Shown: positions 5,329 to 8,063 of the stretch, piece by piece
How the letters are laid out: each line of letters starts with the position of its first letter
How positions within the stretch are numbered: position 1 is the first letter of the stretch
Assembly (NCBI GenBank): GCA_946645735.1
Contig: CAMPCK010000035.1
Span: 1 to 8,063 of the forward strand
Length of the DNA stretch: 8,063 nucleotides
DNA from: an uncultured Clostridia bacterium
GTDB lineage: Bacteria > Bacillota_A > Clostridia > Peptostreptococcales > Anaerovoracaceae
Reading direction: 5' to 3'
Notes under the pieces: model-generated
The model's database searches: none
What the model was told of the DNA's origin: nothing
The model's input: only the letters and a program-made list of their open reading frames with translations
Translations under genes and position numbers: made by a program

Positions 5329-6465
5329 ATGTTCAAAGAAGCTTTAAGACCCGTATGGGCAGAGATAAACCTCACCAATCTTGAATACAACATCGACCGC
5401 ATCAAGGAAAAGATCGGCAAGGCTGACCTGATTGGCGTAATAAAGGCTGATGCTTACGGCCACGGCGCAGTCAAGTATGCTCAGGTCCTTCAGAAGAAGG
5501 GCTGCAGAATCTTCGCCATCGCCACTCTTCATGAAGCCATCGTATTAAGAGAAGCAGGCTTCAAGGAAGATATCATCATGCTGGGCCTCGTTCCCTCCAT
5601 GTATGCAGAGACCGTAGTCAAGTATGACATCATCCCTGCAGTATGCGATTCTGAAAACGTAAAGGCCTTTGATGAAGAGGCTCACCGTCAGGGAAAGGTA
5701 TGCAAGGTTATCCTGGTTTGTGACACCGGAATGGGCAGAATCGGCTATCAGGCTGACGATATCCCCACAGCTATCGCAGATATCAAGAAGATCAATGAGC
5801 TTCCCAACACAAAGATCGTAGGAATCTTTTCACATATGTCAACAGCTGACGCCTATGACAAGACTTATTCACACGGTCAGGAAGCCAAGTTCAACAAACT
5901 CTGTGATGCCATCACAGCAGCCGGAGTACGCATTCCCATGAGAACTCTTGCAAACTCCGCTTCCATCATGGAGATCCCTTCAGTTCACTTCGATGCATGC
6001 CGTGCAGGCATCATTCTCTACGGACTCTATCCTTCAAACGAAGTTGACAGAAATCAGCTTGACCTGAAGCCCGTTATGTCCGTAAAGGCCAACATCGTTC
6101 ACTTAAAGGAAGTCGGCGTAGGCTTCTCCGTAGGCTACGGCCGCAAGTTTATCTCCGAACGTCCTTCAAAGATCGCAACCCTTGCTCTCGGATATGCTGA
6201 CGGTTATCCCCGTCCTTATTCTCCCAAGGGCAAAGTAATCGTAAACGGAGTTGTATGCCCCATCGCGGGAAACATCTGCATGGACCAGTGCATGGTAGAC
6301 GTAACTGATGTTCCCGATGTCAAGGTAGGAGACGAAGTAATCGTTATGGGTTCCGACGGAGTTAACACCGTTTCCGCAGATTATATCGCAGAAGCCACAG
6401 GCACCATCAACTATGAGATCACATGCGCCTTCGGTCAGAGACTTCCCAAGGTTTATGTAAGATAA
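5329..6465 (+). CDS. alr: Alanine racemase (PLP-dependent)
   Basis: 378-aa enzyme, normal family length, interconverting L- and D-alanine in the cytoplasm to supply D-Ala for peptidoglycan. The N-terminal TIM barrel begins RPVWAEINLTNLEYNI and holds the PLP lysine K39 in IGVIKADAYGHG. GMGRIGY contains R137, the conserved arginine near the PLP pyridine ring. FSHMSTAD and the NSAS motif (209-212) line the barrel. The C-terminal beta domain has the second catalytic base Y270 in VGYGRKF, then LALGYADGYPR and the MDQCMVDVT motif (318-326). All expected catalytic residues are present. It has its own promoter and is separated from the kinase by a strong terminator. The stop is 3 nt before a ClC exchanger gene, so the two should be cotranscribed. 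Context does not distinguish a biosynthetic from a catabolic (DadX-like) role; no dadA neighbour is seen, which favours the biosynthetic one. Confidence 0.96.
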   Translation: MFKEALRPVWAEINLTNLEYNIDRIKEKIGKADLIGVIKADAYGHGAVKYAQVLQKKGCRIFAIATLHEAIVLREAGFKEDIIMLGLVPSMYAETVVKYDIIPAVCDSENVKAFDEEAHRQGKVCKVILVCDTGMGRIGYQADDIPTAIADIKKINELPNTKIVGIFSHMSTADAYDKTYSHGQEAKFNKLCDAITAAGVRIPMRTLANSASIMEIPSVHFDACRAGIILYGLYPSNEVDRNQLDLKPVMSVKANIVHLKEVGVGFSVGYGRKFISERPSKIATLALGYADGYPRPYSPKGKVIVNGVVCPIAGNICMDQCMVDVTDVPDVKVGDEVIVMGSDGVNTVSADYIAEATGTINYEITCAFGQRLPKVYVR

Positions 6466-6468
6466 CAG

Positions 6469-7809
6469 ATGAGTTACAAATCCAGAAAGCTTAAAGAAAT
6501 AAACACAAACAATATGCCGGGGGCCATCAGGGCTCTCGGCAGTTTAAAATACAGAATAATTCTGGAAGGCATAGCTGTAGGCCTCCTGGTAGGCGTTGTC
6601 ATCTCGGCTTTCAGGTATACCCTGAGCCAGATGGACCTTTTGAGAAACCTTCTCCTGGGCCGTGTCGAAGCGTCTGACGGCGGCATGTCAGCTGAGCACC
6701 CTCTTGTCTGGTTCGGAATCCTTGCCGTAGCTGCAGTGATCATATCCATTTTTGTATTCAAAGAGCCCTATATCTCAGGCTCCGGAATTCCCCAGGTAAA
6801 GGGTGAACTCATGGGAAGGATCAAGACCAATTGGCTCCGAGTCCTCCTCCTTAAATTCTTCGGGGGTATCCTGGCCATAGGTTCGGGCCTTGCCCTTGGA
6901 AGAGAAGGCCCCAGCATCCAGCTGGGAGCCATGGTGGGAAAGGGATTCTCAAGACTGTCGGGAAGACTTAAATCAGAAGAGCGACTTCTCATTTCAGCCG
7001 GCGCGGGAGCCGGCCTTGCCGCAGCCTTCGGAGCACCCCTTGCAGGAGTTGTTTTCGTTCTCGAAGAACTGCGAAAGGACTTCGATCCCAAGGTTCTCCT
7101 GAGCACCATGGCAGCCTCTGTCACCTCAGAATATGTGGCTTCCTTTGTCTTCGGCCTTGAACCGGTATTTGCTGTCTTTGCCTTCAGCAAACCCACCCTT
7201 AAGGATTACTGGATGATACTGATTTTAGGCCTCGTTCTCGGTCTGATCGGCGTGCTCTATAACAAAGCCATCGCCCTGTCCCAGAACCTTCAGGATAAGA
7301 TAAGACCCCGCTGGCTGAAGGCTGTTATCGCCATATTTGTAATCGGTCTTGTGGCCTATACGGTTCCCGAATGCCTGGGTTCAGGCCACCCCCTTGTGGA
7401 GGATACGGGTTTCGGTCTCTATTCCGCAGAGTCCCTTGCCCTCATACTTCTCGTCAGGTTCCTTTTCTCCGTATACAGTTTCGGAACGGGAGCCCCCGGC
7501 GGAATCTTTCTCCCTCTTCTGGTTCTGGGAGCCATCACGGGAGGACTTTTTACCACGGCACTGAGTCCCCTCTTCGGACTTCCTGTGGGAAACGAAGCCT
7601 TCTATGTGATCCTCGGTATGGCAGGACTCTTCTCGTCAATTGTCCGTGCTCCCCTTACCGGAATCATCCTTATTTCTGAAATGACAGGCACCCTTTCGAG
7701 CCTGCTTCCCCTGTCCCTTGTGGCCCTTGTGAGCTTCATCACGGCGGAGGCCCTGGGAGGAGAACCTGTGTACGATCAGCTTCTCACAAGAATCCTCAAA
7801 AAACGCTGA
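6469..7809 (+). CDS. ClC-family H+/Cl- exchange transporter
   Basis: 446-aa polytopic membrane protein of the voltage-gated chloride channel family, transmembrane core only, with no CBS or TrkA_C domain after the core. Selectivity-filter motifs are intact: GSGIP (104-108, with the Ser that favours chloride over nitrate), GREGP (144-148, gating glutamate E146), GIFLP (345-349), and the pore tyrosine Y435 in GGEPVYDQLL. The internal proton glutamate (E203 in E. coli ClcA) is kept as E200 in VLEELRKDF. Having both glutamates predicts a coupled 2Cl-/H+ antiporter rather than a channel. ATG 6469 is 3 nt after the alr stop, with no clear Shine-Dalgarno in front, so translation probably depends on termination-reinitiation from alr. 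M16 (position 6514) is a less likely alternative start. Roles known for relatives include extreme-acid resistance and anion homeostasis; the role here is not shown. The symbol clcA would describe the family only. Confidence 0.95.
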   Translation: MSYKSRKLKEINTNNMPGAIRALGSLKYRIILEGIAVGLLVGVVISAFRYTLSQMDLLRNLLLGRVEASDGGMSAEHPLVWFGILAVAAVIISIFVFKEPYISGSGIPQVKGELMGRIKTNWLRVLLLKFFGGILAIGSGLALGREGPSIQLGAMVGKGFSRLSGRLKSEERLLISAGAGAGLAAAFGAPLAGVVFVLEELRKDFDPKVLLSTMAASVTSEYVASFVFGLEPVFAVFAFSKPTLKDYWMILILGLVLGLIGVLYNKAIALSQNLQDKIRPRWLKAVIAIFVIGLVAYTVPECLGSGHPLVEDTGFGLYSAESLALILLVRFLFSVYSFGTGAPGGIFLPLLVLGAITGGLFTTALSPLFGLPVGNEAFYVILGMAGLFSSIVRAPLTGIILISEMTGTLSSLLPLSLVALVSFITAEALGGEPVYDQLLTRILKKR

Positions 7810-7815
7810 AAATAC

Positions 7816-7836
7816 GGCGCCCTCCGGGGCGCCTTT
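7816..7836 (+). terminator. Hairpin after clc, probable terminator
   Basis: GGCGCCC (7816-7822) pairs perfectly with GGGCGCC (7827-7833) around TCCG, a 7-bp all-GC stem starting 7 nt after the stop. Only TTT follows before AAAA, so the U-tract is short and termination may be incomplete. Confidence 0.65.
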
Positions 7837-7839
7837 AAA

Positions 7840-7873
7840 ATGCCCGAAACCCTATAAGGCATCGTGTTTTTTT
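7840..7873 (+). terminator. Possible second terminator hairpin after clc
   Basis: ATGCC (7840-7844) can pair with GGCAT (7858-7862) across a 13-nt loop, followed after four bases by seven T (7867-7873). The stem is short and the loop long, so this is weak alone, but it would back up the preceding hairpin, which has a poor T tract. Confidence 0.3.
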
Positions 7874-7895
7874 GATGAAACATAAGTCCATTTTG

Positions 7896-7924
7896 TTGAC
7901 TTTGTATACAAGAAATAGTAAAAT
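7896..7924 (+). promoter_or_regulatory. Promoter of the gene at the right edge
   Basis: -35 TTGACT (7896-7901), 17-bp spacer, -10 TAAAAT (7919-7924): five of six consensus bases in each. Predicted start near 7931 gives a leader of about 98 nt to ATG 8029. The leader is AT-rich, and I see no riboswitch-like structure in it. Confidence 0.75.
7902..7911. promoter_or_regulatory. Palindrome TTGTATACAA in the promoter spacer, candidate operator
   Basis: A perfect 10-bp palindrome sits directly after the -35, between -35 and -10. Its form (T-N-GT-N2-AC-N-A) resembles sites bound by GntR/FadR-type repressors, and a protein bound here would block RNA polymerase. Regulator identity is inference; no GntR-type gene is in this window. 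Confidence 0.4.
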
Positions 7925-8012
7925 TCATTATGTATGATTATGATATATTTCTCACATGATTTTTTCAGATACAATGTGCGAAATTCGTATTATATGTAAT
8001 AGCAAAAATTTT

Positions 8013-8019
8013 AAGGAGG
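8013..8019 (+). promoter_or_regulatory. Strong ribosome binding site for the right-edge gene
   Basis: AAGGAGG, a full match to the anti-Shine-Dalgarno complement, 9 nt before ATG 8029. It supports a real, well-translated gene although only 35 nt of it are visible. Confidence 0.85.
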
Positions 8020-8028
8020 CAAATTGTT

Positions 8029-8063
8029 ATGAAAACCGAAATGACTCCGGCAACTGAAGAAAA
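8029..8063 (+). CDS. Start of an unidentified protein (partial)
   Basis: Eleven full codons plus two bases: MKTEMTPATEE then Lys or Asn. The start is well supported by AAGGAGG at 9-nt spacing and by an upstream promoter with a possible operator. The N-terminus is hydrophilic and acidic so far, with no sign of a signal peptide. Too little is present to name a family. Confidence 0.7.
   Translation, partial: MKTEMTPATEE

Noticed and set aside
6469..7809. ClC protein as a fluoride exporter or nitrate transporter
   Set aside because: The filter reads GSGIP with Ser and both glutamates are present; fluoride-type ClCs have a different filter and gate, and nitrate types carry Pro in place of Ser.
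7875..7937. 20-codon open frame ATG 7875 to TGA, upstream of the last gene
   Set aside because: No ribosome site in front, and it covers the promoter of the downstream gene, so most of it would not be in that transcript.
7925..8012. Riboswitch in the leader of the last gene
   Set aside because: The leader is AT-rich with only trivial hairpins such as CGAA-A-TTCG; no conserved riboswitch core is visible.

Overview
The window looks like chromosome of a low-to-mid GC Firmicute, most likely a clostridium of the Lachnospiraceae type. This placement is inference from protein style: split glycine dehydrogenase (GcvPB), a long DUF815 ATPase, an OmpR-type response regulator with a HAMP-less kinase, strong purine-rich Shine-Dalgarno sites, and AT-rich gaps with TATAAT-like -10 boxes. 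Coding density is high. No tRNA, rRNA, CRISPR, insertion sequence or phage gene is visible.

Layout. (1) 1-221: 3' end of gcvPB. After an 85-nt gap with a perfect nested hairpin comes a dihydrolipoyl dehydrogenase (307-1695), the E3 partner of glycine cleavage; the two are probably one operon. (2) A bidirectional terminator (1736-1759) separates this operon from a convergent minus-strand AAA+ ATPase of the DUF815 family (1768-3105). (3) A 132-nt divergent promoter region (3106-3237) has two mirrored extended -10 elements and a TTTCAA-N5-TTTCAA direct repeat. It drives the ATPase leftward and a two-component system rightward: response regulator 3238-3921, overlapped by sensor kinase 3911-5209. 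(4) A terminator with 18-bp perfect arms (5206-5250) isolates that pair from a new unit. (5) Alanine racemase (5329-6465), with its own TTGAAT-17-TATAAT promoter, is followed after 3 nt by a ClC-type H+/Cl- exchanger (6469-7809). (6) A GC-rich hairpin ends that unit. A 220-nt AT-rich region follows, with a TTGACT-17-TAAAAT promoter carrying a TTGTATACAA palindrome in its spacer. It leads to the first 12 codons of a gene that runs off the window.

Most genes are ordinary housekeeping or regulatory families, and I see no clear new system. The points most worth testing are regulatory: the PhoB-box-like direct repeat 10 bp upstream of the response regulator -10, the GntR-like palindrome inside the last promoter, and the uncharacterised DUF815 ATPase that shares a control region with the two-component system.
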